DNA from: Pseudarthrobacter oxydans
GTDB lineage: Bacteria; Actinomycetota; Actinomycetes; Actinomycetales; Micrococcaceae
Assembly (NCBI RefSeq): GCF_034258515.1
Contig: NZ_CP139438.1
Coordinates: 4,030,001 to 4,094,000, forward strand
Direction: 5' to 3'
DNA: 64,000 nt
A model generated the notes under the pieces. It searched no databases and was not told where the DNA came from. It saw only the letters and a program-made list of their open reading frames with translations. This document shows, in pieces, positions 8,682 to 17,652 of the stretch (position 1 is its first letter; the number at the start of each line of letters is the position of its first letter). Made by a program: the position numbers and the translations under genes.

Positions 8682-9969
8682 ACGAGCCGACCTGCACAAC
8701 AGTGCTGCTCCGGCGGGCCTCCTCTGCGGCGAAAACGGCTGCATGGCTGACCAGGGACTCCTCCAGTCCAGACACCACCGCCGACCAGTCACCGGTGGCC
8801 AGCGCAGCCACCCAGGCCTGCACCAGGCCGCGGTCGCCGCCCTCGTGCTTTTCCCCCTGGACCCGCGGCGTGGCAGCGGGGACCGGGTGGACAGCGGTTG
8901 TCCCGGTCAGGAAATCGAAGACCGAGATGGCTTCGGCTTCCACGTCGATCTCCCCATGGCTGCCGAAGATCCGGGTGCGCCGCGGGCCGACGGCGGTGAA
9001 GGCCGTGGCCGTGAAGGCGGCAGTTGTGCCGTTTTCGTATTCAATGTTCACCACCTGGTGGTCCACAACGTCGTTGTCCGAAAAATAGACGCAGCGGCCA
9101 TAGGGGCCGGTTGCCAGGGCGTGCAGCAGCGACTCTGGCGTGCCGCCCGGATCCACCACGTCCGCGAAGTATGCCCTCGCGGGGTCAGCCTTAGCCCCGT
9201 TCAAGGGGCGGCCCGCACCATAGATCTTCAGCGCGGAATAGGGGCAGCGGGGCTCGGCGGGGCAGTCGATGCAGCGGCGGGCCGCACCCTCCGGCGCCCC
9301 TTCGGGGCGGAAATGGGCCAGCGTTCCGAAGGACGACACCTTCAGTGGCCTGCTCCCGATGATGAAGGACAGCCAGTCGACGTCGTGCGTGCACTTGGCA
9401 AGGAGGAACGGGCTCGAGTCTTCCTCCCGGCGCCAGTTTCCGCGGACGTACGAATGCGCGAAATGCCAGAAGCCCACGGGCTCCAGGTGTTGGACGGAGA
9501 TGATCCGGCCCACCGCCCCGCCCAACAGCAACTCCCTGAGGAGCGCTGTCAGCGGGGTGTAGCGCAACACGTGGCAGACAGTCGCGGTGGCGCCGCTTTC
9601 ACGGCCCAGGCGTTCCAGTTCTGCGCAGCCGGCGGGGTCGACGGCGACGGGCTTCTCCAGGAGGATGGGGTAGCCGTGGGCTGCGGCCGCCGCGAACGGA
9701 CCCCCGTGCTCCCGGTCAGGCGTGGCGATGATGATGCCGTCGGCCGGCAGGCGGTTCTTGAGCATTGCCTGCCAGTCCTCGAATACGCCTTCCGCCGGCA
9801 CTTTCAATTCGGCCGCCAGGCGGTTGCGCAGCAGCGGGCGCGGCTCGGCCAGGCCCGCAATGACGGCCTGTCCCGTGGCAACGGCGAGCCGGGCATAGGC
9901 TGCGCCCCTCGCGCCTGCACCTGCGATGAGGAGCCGCACCGGGTGCCCTTGCGCCGGCACGGCGCCCAC
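8665..9969 (-). CDS. Gfo/Idh/MocA family oxidoreductase
   Basis: A 434-residue NAD(P)-dependent sugar-type dehydrogenase. The N-terminal Rossmann domain starts VRLLIAGAGARGAAYARL; the characteristic EKPVA loop (ILLEKPVAVDP) is at about 100; the C-terminal domain includes HDVDWLSFIIG and an unusual cysteine-containing segment (CIDCPAEPRCPY). It is the last gene of the leftward sugar-uptake operon, four bases after the GH63 gene, so it may oxidise the released sugar or aglycone. The substrate is unknown. The longest ATG frame is given. Confidence 0.85.
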   Translation of the reverse strand: MGAVPAQGHPVRLLIAGAGARGAAYARLAVATGQAVIAGLAEPRPLLRNRLAAELKVPAEGVFEDWQAMLKNRLPADGIIIATPDREHGGPFAAAAAHGYPILLEKPVAVDPAGCAELERLGRESGATATVCHVLRYTPLTALLRELLLGGAVGRIISVQHLEPVGFWHFAHSYVRGNWRREEDSSPFLLAKCTHDVDWLSFIIGSRPLKVSSFGTLAHFRPEGAPEGAARRCIDCPAEPRCPYSALKIYGAGRPLNGAKADPARAYFADVVDPGGTPESLLHALATGPYGRCVYFSDNDVVDHQVVNIEYENGTTAAFTATAFTAVGPRRTRIFGSHGEIDVEAEAISVFDFLTGTTAVHPVPAATPRVQGEKHEGGDRGLVQAWVAALATGDWSAVVSGLEESLVSHAAVFAAEEARRSSTVVQVGSFSLSQ

Positions 9970-9972
9970 TGA

Positions 9973-11316
9973 TCAACCGTTCCCGGGATCGGCAAGCCAT
10001 TCCAGCGCCACGGCGGCTGTCCACGACTGGTCCATGCTGCCCAGCGGTTCGCCGGTGAAGGGTTCGTAGTACTCACCGAAGTGGCCCTCCATCAGCTGGG
10101 CGAGGGAGGCCTCCCGCAGCTGGCGGTAGCGCTTCTCGTCGCCGCGCCTCCGCAGGCAGTGGGCCAGGTACCAGTTCATCACGGGCCATACGGGTCCGCG
10201 CCAGTACTGGCGGGGCTTCAGCCCTTCGTAGGTGGTGGACGTGGAAGCCGGCAGCGGGAAGGCCAGGCGGGGGTCGCCCGTCCAGTCCGGCCCTTCGAAG
10301 ACTTCCAGTTGCCGGTCGAGGAGGGCCTGGTCATTGGTGGAAATGAGGGGCGCGAATCCGGCCATGGTGGGAGGTCCGATCCACTCCCCGGTCAGCACGT
10401 CCCGGTCGCGGGCGAGTCCTGTCCTGCCATCCACCGTCGCGTCGACGCCGTCGCGGAATTCCCGGGCCCATTCCCGCAACCGGGGCGCCTCCTCCGGCAG
10501 TCCGAACTGTTCCGCCAGCACGGCCAGGTCCTCGTTGGCCGCGGCGTAGATCGCGGACATAAAAACGTCCTTGACCTGGAAGGCCATTACCCGGGGCAAC
10601 TGCGCGTCGTCGAACCGCACGTCTGCCATCTGTTGCACCAGCCAAAGGTAGCGGCGGTACTCCTCGTCGCTGGGGCGCTGGCTGTGGTCCTTGACCTTCT
10701 GCGTGTCCGTGCGGACGAACGGCTCCATCTCCCCCGGGTTGACCCTGGAATACGGGCCGTCGAAGCGGGGGGAGTTGTCCATCCCGGACTCCCAGCCGTG
10801 GTAAATGGTCAGCAGGCCCGAGCCGTCCCCGCCGCGGGCGCTCCGCAGCCAGGCGTGCCAGTCGATCCATCCCGGCAGCGTCCGGCGGGTGAATTCATCG
10901 GCGAGCCTGGCATCCTCGCCGCCCGCCGCCGTCGCCCTTTCCACGATGCGGCGCAGCATGGTGGCATGCACCGGCGGCTGGCAGATGCCGCTGGACTGCA
11001 CACCCTCCGGCGAGGCCCCGCGGGTCCCCCACCGCTCGACGTCGGGGAAGTAGCCGGGGACGTCCGAGAAGACGATGTGCGGGATCATCCCGCTCTTCCA
11101 CTGGGCGGCCAGCAGGTAGTCGAGCTCCCGGAGGGCCCGTTCGACGCTCACGGTCGAAAGTCCGGCGGCGACGAACGCGGCGTCCCAGCTCCACATGTGC
11201 GGATACAGGTTCGGTGCAGCCGTCACCATGGTGCCGAGGTCGTTGGCTGCCAGGACGTCCCTGGCACGGCGCCCGAGCTCCTCGAGGTCCCTGATCGGAT
11301 ACGTGTCCGGGCTCAT
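9973..11316 (-). CDS. GH63-type glycoside hydrolase, glucosylglycerate hydrolase-like
   Basis: A 447-residue cytoplasmic (alpha/alpha)6-barrel glycosidase related to GH63 and to mycobacterial glucosylglycerate hydrolase, which has nearly the same length. Visible motifs are MWSWDAAFVAAGL (about 41-53), WESGMDNSPRF with an aspartate at 180 (candidate general acid), RGPVWPVMNWYL, and EYYEPFTGEPLGSMDQSWT with glutamate 418 (candidate base); these match the expected positions of the catalytic pair, as I recall it. It overlaps the ATPase gene by four bases. Intracellular hydrolysis of an imported glycoside fits the operon. Mannosylglycerate or another alpha-glycoside remains possible. Confidence 0.75.
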   Translation of the reverse strand: MSPDTYPIRDLEELGRRARDVLAANDLGTMVTAAPNLYPHMWSWDAAFVAAGLSTVSVERALRELDYLLAAQWKSGMIPHIVFSDVPGYFPDVERWGTRGASPEGVQSSGICQPPVHATMLRRIVERATAAGGEDARLADEFTRRTLPGWIDWHAWLRSARGGDGSGLLTIYHGWESGMDNSPRFDGPYSRVNPGEMEPFVRTDTQKVKDHSQRPSDEEYRRYLWLVQQMADVRFDDAQLPRVMAFQVKDVFMSAIYAAANEDLAVLAEQFGLPEEAPRLREWAREFRDGVDATVDGRTGLARDRDVLTGEWIGPPTMAGFAPLISTNDQALLDRQLEVFEGPDWTGDPRLAFPLPASTSTTYEGLKPRQYWRGPVWPVMNWYLAHCLRRRGDEKRYRQLREASLAQLMEGHFGEYYEPFTGEPLGSMDQSWTAAVALEWLADPGNG

Positions 11317-12401
11317 GCCGTGAGCCCGAGCTGGGTTTCCGTGTCGAAGAACCGGATAGTTGCCTGGTCGAACCTCAGGCCAACCTTCTCCCCCGGGGAA
11401 ACCCGTACGGTGGAGGCAACCTGGACCTTGATGGTCTGTCCGCCCAGGTCCACGGTCAGCAGCGTTGCGTGGCCAAGCGGTTCCACCACTTCCACGGTGG
11501 CGCCAAGGGTCCCCGGGGCTCCCCGCTGCTCAATGTAGATGTTTTCCGCGCGGATCCCGACCATCACGGGAAGGCCGCCGGACCGGGCCGCAGAGCGGGC
11601 CAGGAATTCAGGCGCCTCGGTGCTTTGGCCGGCGACTTCCAGGGCGCCCTGCTGCGTCACGCGGCCCTCGAGGAAGTTCATTGGCGGCGAGCCGATGAAT
11701 CCCCCGACGAAGCGGTCAGCCGGCTCCTCATAGACGGTGATGGGATGCCCTAGCTGGGCTATCTGCCCTTTCTTCATCACGGCCACCCGGTCTGAAAGGC
11801 TCATCGCTTCCACCTGGTCGTGGGTCACGTAGAGCGTGGTGGAACCCAACTGCTGGACGATCTTTTTCAGTTCCGCCCGGAAGTCGAGCCGCAGGAGGGC
11901 GTCCAGGTTGGACAGGGGCTCGTCCATGAGCAGCACGTCCGCGTCCATGACGATGGCCCTGGCGACGGCGACGCGCTGGCGCTGCCCGCCCGAGAGCTGG
12001 GCAGGGTAGCGGTCCAGGTAGGGGGTGAGCTGGAGCAGGTCGGCCGCCCAGGCGACCTTCTTCTCGAGTTCATCCCTGGGCACCTTCTTCATCACCAGGC
12101 CGAACCCGATGTTGGTGCGGACCTTGCGGTGCGGGAACACGGCGTAGGACTGGAACACCATGGAGAGGTTCCTGTCCTGCGGGGGCAGGTACGTTACATC
12201 CCGGCCGCCGATGGAGATGCTCCCCTCATCCGGGAAGTCCAGCCCCGCCACCATGCGCAGCAGGGTGGTCTTCCCGCAGCCGGAGGGCCCGAGAAGCACC
12301 ATGAACTCACCCTCCGCAACCTCGAGGGACACGTTGTTCGTGGCCAGCTCGGTGCTGCCGGGGTAGGTCTTGTGGAGACCCTTGATGGAGATGTCAGCCA
12401 T
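11313..12401 (-). CDS. Sugar ABC transporter, ATP-binding protein (MsmK/UgpC/MalK family)
   Basis: A 362-residue ATPase of the carbohydrate-uptake-1 family. It shows Walker A GPSGCGKTTLLRMVAGL (about 38-54), the Q-loop VFQSYAVFPH, signature [16 protein letters not shown], Walker B DVLLMDEPLSNLDA, switch THDQ, and C-terminal TOBE/OB regulatory domains from about 240. Such ATPases may serve several importers. It lies between a permease gene (22-base gap) and the GH63 gene (four-base overlap). Confidence 0.9.
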   Translation of the reverse strand: MADISIKGLHKTYPGSTELATNNVSLEVAEGEFMVLLGPSGCGKTTLLRMVAGLDFPDEGSISIGGRDVTYLPPQDRNLSMVFQSYAVFPHRKVRTNIGFGLVMKKVPRDELEKKVAWAADLLQLTPYLDRYPAQLSGGQRQRVAVARAIVMDADVLLMDEPLSNLDALLRLDFRAELKKIVQQLGSTTLYVTHDQVEAMSLSDRVAVMKKGQIAQLGHPITVYEEPADRFVGGFIGSPPMNFLEGRVTQQGALEVAGQSTEAPEFLARSAARSGGLPVMVGIRAENIYIEQRGAPGTLGATVEVVEPLGHATLLTVDLGGQTIKVQVASTVRVSPGEKVGLRFDQATIRFFDTETQLGLTA

Positions 12402-12423
12402 GGGACAGCCTCTCTGGAGAGCA

Positions 12424-13308
12424 CTAGCGGATCGTGGAGCCCCACATGTTTGTGAGGTAGCGGCGCATGAAGAAGATGAAGATCAGTGCCGGAATCACCA
12501 GCAGGAAGCCGCCGGCGAACCGGTAGGCCAGCGGCGACTCGGCGAGGGAACTGAGGACCTGGGCCGGCAAGGTGCGCTGGTTCAGGGTGAGGATCGACGC
12601 GCCGAGGACTTCGTTCCAGGACATGACGAAGGTGAAGATGGACGCCGCCGCGATGCCGGGGATGGCCATGGGCATGACCACCTTGAGGAAGGCCTGCACG
12701 GGGCTGCAGCCGAAGATGCGGGCAGCTTCCTCGACGTCGCGCGGCACGCCCAGGAATACCGAGGACGTGATCAGGATGGTGGTGGGCAGCGCCAGTGCGG
12801 TGTGGAGCAGGACGACGGCGAGGGCGCTGTCGTACAGGCCCGTCTGGAGGAACAACTGGGCCAGCGGCACGGACAGCACCACGATGGGCAACGCACGGGT
12901 GAAGAGCAGGAAGAGCTGGTAGGGGTCCCGGCCGGGGAAGGCGAAACGTGCCACCGCGTACCCGGCGGGGACTCCGATGATCAGGGAGAGCAGGAGGGTG
13001 AAGATGCCCACCTGGACGGAGTTGATGAGCCCGGGCAGGATGCCCGTGGACTGCAGGAACGTCTGCATGGTCTCGAGGGAGAAGTTGTTCGGAATAAAGC
13101 TCAGGGGGAACGTCTGCAGAGCCGCCCTGCTGGAGGTGGCGGACAGCGCGATGAGGTAGATGGGGAGCGCCATGAAGAGCGTGATGACGATGCAGCCCAC
13201 CTGGAGCAGTACCCGGTTCCTGCGCCGCCGTGCCAGCGGCCTGCGGTCCACTTCCGGCTGCGGCCGCGAGCCCGGAGCCGTTGTCTTGTTGGTGGTGGCG
13301 TGGCTCAT
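12424..13308 (-). CDS. Sugar ABC transporter, permease (MalG-like)
   Basis: A 294-residue permease with six predicted helices. After a basic N-terminus (RRPLARRRRNR) come the periplasmic loop, the segment LLLSLIIGVPAGYAVARFAF, and the EAA loop EEAARIFGCSPVQAFLKVVMP at about 195-220 with ATPase-contact glycine. It ends in FMRRYLTNMWGSTIR, a typical MalG tail (G-[AS]-[IV]-[KR]). The ATG at 13308 overlaps the stop of the other permease (ATGA), so the longer frame to 13431 is rejected. Confidence 0.9.
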   Translation of the reverse strand: MSHATTNKTTAPGSRPQPEVDRRPLARRRRNRVLLQVGCIVITLFMALPIYLIALSATSSRAALQTFPLSFIPNNFSLETMQTFLQSTGILPGLINSVQVGIFTLLLSLIIGVPAGYAVARFAFPGRDPYQLFLLFTRALPIVVLSVPLAQLFLQTGLYDSALAVVLLHTALALPTTILITSSVFLGVPRDVEEAARIFGCSPVQAFLKVVMPMAIPGIAAASIFTFVMSWNEVLGASILTLNQRTLPAQVLSSLAESPLAYRFAGGFLLVIPALIFIFFMRRYLTNMWGSTIR

Positions 13309-14210
13309 CGGGCGGCCTCCGATTGGTCTCTCAGGAGCTTGAGGTAACCGACGGCGGTCACCATGGATACCGCCATGACCACCAGGGCCAGGGCCGAGGC
13401 CACGTTGGCGTCCTGCAGGCCGGTGTACCACCGGTAGGTTTCACCGACCACCAGCGGAAAGTTCTGGCCGGTGAGGGCAAGCGCCACGGCGAAGGTCTGG
13501 AACGCGAGGATGGTCCTCAGGATCAGGGCCGTCTGGAGGCTGGGACGCAGCAGCGGAAGGGTCACGTGCCAGAGCCGGTCCCAGAACCCCGCGCCGAAGA
13601 CGCCGGCTGCCTCCTCGTAGTCCTTGGGGATGGACTGCAGCCCTGCCACCACGATCACGAACACGAGGGACGTGGCCCGCCAGACCTCGGCGATCAGCAC
13701 GGCCATGAACATCGAGGCGTAGTTGTCGTAGGCGAGCCAGGAGACCGGTTCAAGGCCTACGGAAGCCAGCACGGAATTGAGGTATCCCCGGTCCGTGAAG
13801 ACGGTCAACCACACCAGGCCGGCGGCAAGGTCGCTGACGGCCAGGGGTATGGCCCAGATGTAGAAGTACACCGACGAGCCCCGCGGGTTTGCCCGGATCA
13901 GCAGGGCCATGGAGAGCGCCAGGACGAACTGGATCGGAATCATCACCACGATAAGGAGCAGCGTGTTGCCCACGGAGGACCAGAAGTAGGGGTCCTGCGC
14001 CATCCGGCTGAAGTTCGCGGTCGTAAGGCCTTCGGGGCCGCCGAACGCCTGAAGGATGCCGCTGACCATCGGCCAGCCGAAGAGCAGCGTCATGAAGATG
14101 ATGGACGGGGCAATCAGCAGCATTGCTGCCGACGTTCCGCTCCTGCGCGGCCGGCCCCGCGGCGCTGCAGGCCGGGGCTTGGCGGCCGCCGGAGCGTCGG
14201 GGGCTGCCAT
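13305..14210 (-). CDS. Sugar ABC transporter, permease (MalF-like)
   Basis: A 301-residue permease with an alanine/proline-rich cytoplasmic start followed by about six helices. The EAA loop reads DYEEAAGVFGAGFWDRLWHV near 205-225. Residues around FGWPMVSGILQAFGGPEGLTT form the first helix and periplasmic loop. Its ATG shares one base with the TGA of the solute-binding protein gene (TGATG), indicating coupled translation. Confidence 0.9.
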   Translation of the reverse strand: MAAPDAPAAAKPRPAAPRGRPRRSGTSAAMLLIAPSIIFMTLLFGWPMVSGILQAFGGPEGLTTANFSRMAQDPYFWSSVGNTLLLIVVMIPIQFVLALSMALLIRANPRGSSVYFYIWAIPLAVSDLAAGLVWLTVFTDRGYLNSVLASVGLEPVSWLAYDNYASMFMAVLIAEVWRATSLVFVIVVAGLQSIPKDYEEAAGVFGAGFWDRLWHVTLPLLRPSLQTALILRTILAFQTFAVALALTGQNFPLVVGETYRWYTGLQDANVASALALVVMAVSMVTAVGYLKLLRDQSEAAR

Positions 14211-15538
14211 CAGGCGACCTTACATGGGGTCTGTTTGGGATCGGGCGCCCAGCAGGGGACGTTGAGGCTGTCCATGATCTTCGCGAGTTCCGCACCCTGC
14301 CGGTCCAGCGTCGCCTTCACGTCGGCGTTGTTCAGGCAGATTTCCTGGAAGCAGTTCTTGAAGAGCTGGGAAACCTGCGGGTCTTTTTCTCCCAGGCCGA
14401 CCGGCGGCAGTGCGAGCAGCGCATCGGAGGCCTCCTGCTGGGCCTTGACTGCCTTTGCCTCAAGGGCCACGCCGCCGGGAAGGTCGCCACCGACGTCCGT
14501 CTTGACAACGGGGAAGAAGGAATTGGATTTCAGTGTTTCAATCTGCGCCTCGGGCTTGGACAGGGCCTTGATGAGTTCGAAGGCCTTGTCCTTCTCGGGT
14601 GAACCTTGGGGCACTGCCATGCCGCCGACGATCAGCAGGTAGCCCTTGCCCTTCGGACCGGACGGCGCCGGCACCATCAGCCACTCGTCGGGCTTGTCCT
14701 TGACCGCGGTGATAAGGCGGGCCACATGGTCCCAGGCCACCAGGACCTCGCCGTTGCCGAGCGGTTCCTGCATGAAGTCGTAATTCGCGGAGGCCGGGTT
14801 CATGTTGGCCCAAAGCTCCCGCATATAGGTCCAGGCCGTGACGGCATCCGGGTTGCGGAAGGTGGTGATTTGTCCGCCAGTGAAGCTGGGGAGGAGGAAA
14901 CCCTGGTAGAAGCGGTGGTGGAGGCCCTTGGGCCCGGCCGGAAGGCCGAAGACCGGCCGGCCGTTCGCTGCCTTGGCGGCCTGCGCCCATGCCAGGTACT
15001 GATCGTAGGTGAGCTTGTTGACGTCGGCTCCCGACGGCAGCCACTCAAGCGCCTTCTTGTTGATCGCCAGCACATATGTCGCCTGGATCCACGGAATGTA
15101 CCGGGGAACGTCCGTGCCCAGCTTGGACAGCTCCTTCAGGTCGTCTGAGTATCCTGCCGAGGACAGGTCCTTCATCAGGGAGCTCAGGTCCTCCAGCTGT
15201 GAGGCGAAGGGAACGAGGTCGCCGTGCAGGCCTCCTGCGATTCCCACCTCCACCTTCCCTGCGGCAAGCTGGGATTTCAGGGTGGTGTTGAAGATGCCGG
15301 TGTCAACGGGGTTGTAGGCCACCTTGATATCCCCGGCGAACTTCTTGAGCGTGGCTTCGTACTTCTGCCGCTCCTCCACCGGGGAGAACTGGGTGGAGAG
15401 GAAGTTGACCGAGCCAGCCCCTCCGCTTCCGCTGGTATTCACGCCGCAGGCCGCGAGGAGGGGGCCTGTGGCCAGGGCCAGCAGGCCTCCTTTCAACAAG
15501 GTCCGCCGGCTGACGTCGAAGTGAGCGAGATCGGACAT
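14210..15538 (-). CDS. Sugar ABC transporter, solute-binding lipoprotein with Tat-type signal
   Basis: A 442-residue family-1 solute-binding protein, first gene of the operon. The signal has twin arginines (SRRTLLKGG) and a lipobox (LLAAC, cysteine near 31), so it appears to be a Tat-exported lipoprotein. The mature part has the usual two-lobe pattern, with PWIQATYVLAINKKAL, a WAQAAKAANGRPVFG segment and a late GGMAVPQGSPEKDKAFELI. The AGGAGG ribosome site lies before the ATG at 15538. Expression probably depends on the divergent ROK regulator. Ligand unknown; an alpha-glucoside such as glucosylglycerate is inferred from the GH63 gene. Confidence 0.9.
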   Translation of the reverse strand: MSDLAHFDVSRRTLLKGGLLALATGPLLAACGVNTSGSGGAGSVNFLSTQFSPVEERQKYEATLKKFAGDIKVAYNPVDTGIFNTTLKSQLAAGKVEVGIAGGLHGDLVPFASQLEDLSSLMKDLSSAGYSDDLKELSKLGTDVPRYIPWIQATYVLAINKKALEWLPSGADVNKLTYDQYLAWAQAAKAANGRPVFGLPAGPKGLHHRFYQGFLLPSFTGGQITTFRNPDAVTAWTYMRELWANMNPASANYDFMQEPLGNGEVLVAWDHVARLITAVKDKPDEWLMVPAPSGPKGKGYLLIVGGMAVPQGSPEKDKAFELIKALSKPEAQIETLKSNSFFPVVKTDVGGDLPGGVALEAKAVKAQQEASDALLALPPVGLGEKDPQVSQLFKNCFQEICLNNADVKATLDRQGAELAKIMDSLNVPCWAPDPKQTPCKVA

Positions 15539-15562
15539 GGGAGCCTCCTGCTTAAAGGGCAG

Positions 15563-15590
15563 ATAGTATTTTTGTCTGATGATCGATCAT
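15563..15590 (-). promoter_or_regulatory. Promoter and operator of the sugar-uptake operon
   Basis: Reading leftward, TACTAT (15568-15563) is a good -10. Just upstream lies the perfect 12-bp palindrome ATGATCGATCAT (15579-15590), overlapping the expected -35 region. It is a candidate site for the divergent ROK regulator. The binding is an inference. Confidence 0.5.
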
Positions 15591-15663
15591 AATTGTGTGA
15601 TCCAGACCACGTCAACGCCCCGGCTGCAGGACAGCCTGGTCCACTTCAGAGGGAGCGAGCAGC

Positions 15664-16845
15664 ATGACCCAGCAGAGGACGCTCGTCGGGGGCTCTGGCC
15701 AGCCTCCGGTGGGGCTGGCCACCAGCGCCGGCCATGTTCTCCAGCTGCTGCGCTCGAACGCGGCAGGTTACAGCCGCGCGGAACTCCTGGACATCACGGG
15801 CATGGCGCGGTCCACCCTCTATGAACGGCTCGACGCGCTTTTCGCCGCGGGCCTGGTTTACGAATCCACCCCAATCCATGCGCAGCGCGGCAGGCCGCCG
15901 CGCGCCCTTCGCTTCGATGACCGCAACAAGCTGGTCCTCGGCATCGAGATCGGCCACACCCATGCGGGGATCCACCTCCTGTCCCTGAGCCGCGAAATCG
16001 TGGGCTCCGCCCGGCTGCCCATCGACATCACGCGGTCCCAGGAGGACGTGGCCGGCCAGGTCATCAAGGAATCCCTCCGGCTGCTCGACGGGCGGCAGCC
16101 CGTGGGGGCGGGAGTGGGACTGCCCGCTCCCGTGGACCCGCTCCACCGGCTGGGGCTGGAGCGGACTGTCCTTGCCCACTGGGACCTCCTGCGCCTGCAG
16201 GAGGTGATGGAGTCAAGGCTGGACTGCCCGGTCCTGCTGGAAAATGACGCCCGCTCGATGGCCGTCGGGGAGGTCCGGGAGCCGTTGGAATCCCTCGTGG
16301 CTGTCAAAGTCAGCACCGGCGTCGGCTCCGGCATCATCGTCGGCGGCGCCCTGGTGCGTGGCGCCCACGGCGCCGCCGGGGACATCGGGCACGTCCGCGT
16401 TCCCGAGGCCGCGGGCCGGCGCTGCCGCTGCGGCAGGGACGGCTGCCTCGCCGCGGTGGCCTCGGGGCGGGCGCTGCTCGCCGATCCGAAGCTCTCCAGC
16501 TATGGGACGCTGCGGCAGCTTGTGGACGCCTGTGACAGCAATCCCGCCGTTCGCTCCGCCGTCGCGGAAGCCGGAAGGGTGCTGGGACGTGCGCTCGCCG
16601 CGACCGTGGGCACGCTGAACCCGGGGCGCATCGCCATTGGCGGGCTCGTCGGAGTGCTCCCGGACTTCCTGGGCGCCTGCCGCCGGCAGATCCTGGACGA
16701 CGCCTTCGAACCCTCCTTGGTGGACCTGGAGATTGTGCCGGCGGACAGCAGGACCGCCACGGCCATTGGACTGTGCAGATTGGTGGAGGAGAGCCTCTAC
16801 GCGCCGGAGCGTGTTGAACAGTTGCTGGTGCAGCGGGCCGGCTGA
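15664..16845 (+). CDS. ROK family transcriptional regulator
   Basis: A 393-residue regulator with an N-terminal winged helix (about 20-75: LLRSNAAGYSRAELLDITGMARSTLYERL) and a C-terminal ROK sugar-kinase-like domain (LVLGIEIGHTHAGIHLL, the phosphate-binding-like VKVSTGVGSGIIVGG, and the zinc motif GHxx...CRCGRDGCLAAVAS). NagC/XylR-type members bind a sugar and release DNA. It is divergent from the sugar-uptake operon with 125 bases between them, so it most likely represses that operon. Confidence 0.9.
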   Translation: MTQQRTLVGGSGQPPVGLATSAGHVLQLLRSNAAGYSRAELLDITGMARSTLYERLDALFAAGLVYESTPIHAQRGRPPRALRFDDRNKLVLGIEIGHTHAGIHLLSLSREIVGSARLPIDITRSQEDVAGQVIKESLRLLDGRQPVGAGVGLPAPVDPLHRLGLERTVLAHWDLLRLQEVMESRLDCPVLLENDARSMAVGEVREPLESLVAVKVSTGVGSGIIVGGALVRGAHGAAGDIGHVRVPEAAGRRCRCGRDGCLAAVASGRALLADPKLSSYGTLRQLVDACDSNPAVRSAVAEAGRVLGRALAATVGTLNPGRIAIGGLVGVLPDFLGACRRQILDDAFEPSLVDLEIVPADSRTATAIGLCRLVEESLYAPERVEQLLVQRAG

Positions 16846-16900
16846 GAAGTGAAGCCTTCCCACACTGGCCACGCCCCTCGGCCGTCCCTAGACTCGGGCT

Positions 16901-17431
16901 ATGACCACTTCAAACTTCAATGCCCTCCTGTCCACCCAGATCGGCAATGAGTTCACTGCCTCGCAGCAGTACATTGCCGTGGCCACCTGGTTCGCCAACC
17001 AGGACCTCCCCCAACTGGCCAGGTACTTCTACCGCCAGTCCGTGGAGGAGCGGAACCACGCCATGATGATGGTCCAGTACATGCTGGACCGGGACATCAC
17101 CTTCACCATCCCCGGCGTTCCGGCCGTCCGCAACGACTTCGCCTCCGTCACCGAGCCGCTGGCCCTGGCCCTGCAGCAGGAGAAGGAAGTGACCAAGAAC
17201 ATCGAGGACCTGTTCCGGGCGGCCCGTGGCGAAAATGACGCTTTGGGCGAGCAGTTCATGCTCTGGTTCCTCAAGGAACAGGTGGAGGAAGTCTCCTCGA
17301 TGACCACGCTCCTGAACATCGCCGAGCGCGCGGACAACCTGTTCGACATCGAGAACTTCATCGCCCGGGAGACCATCGGCGACGGCGGCCGCGATGCTTC
17401 CGCTCCCGAAGCGGCGGGCGGCGCGCTCTAA
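16901..17431 (+). CDS. ftn: Ferritin
   Basis: A 176-residue four-helix-bundle iron storage protein. Ferroxidase ligands are recognisable: E in NEFTASQQY (about 17), the EERNH pair (about 50-54), E in LALQQEKE and the EQVEEV segment (about 127-132). It resembles non-haem bacterial ferritins such as mycobacterial BfrB rather than bacterioferritin, since no haem methionine context is apparent. Start: TAGACT (16889-16894), six bases, ATG, with no ribosome site, so leaderless. A palindromic element begins 11 bases after the stop. Confidence 0.9.
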   Translation: MTTSNFNALLSTQIGNEFTASQQYIAVATWFANQDLPQLARYFYRQSVEERNHAMMMVQYMLDRDITFTIPGVPAVRNDFASVTEPLALALQQEKEVTKNIEDLFRAARGENDALGEQFMLWFLKEQVEEVSSMTTLLNIAERADNLFDIENFIARETIGDGGRDASAPEAAGGAL

Positions 17432-17441
17432 CCCCCGCCCG

Positions 17442-17509
17442 GCCCAACTAGGTAGCGCTAAGTGTCGTTTTGGAGGGTCATAACGACACTTAGCGCTACC
17501 TAGTTGGGC
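17442..17509. repeat. Palindromic element family A, copy 1
   Basis: Arms 17442-17469 and 17482-17509 are perfect reverse complements over 28 bases, with a 12-base loop. The arm starts GCCCAACTAGGTAGCGCTAA and continues with GTGTCGTT. The same arm occurs in copies at 27381-27446 and 54776-54841, while the loops differ. It lies between ferritin and the SMR genes. It might double as a terminator, but no U-tract follows. Confidence 0.9.
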
Positions 17510-17652
17510 TGGGGAGGCGGTGGTGAGGTTCGGCACCACCGGTGGCCCGCCGCCGTCGTGCGTTGCTACGCTGGAAACCAAGGCTCTGCACCCGAGCCTC
17601 CGGACGACGGTTCAGTACCCGGCACACGACAAGACTGGCCAAAGGATCCCCC

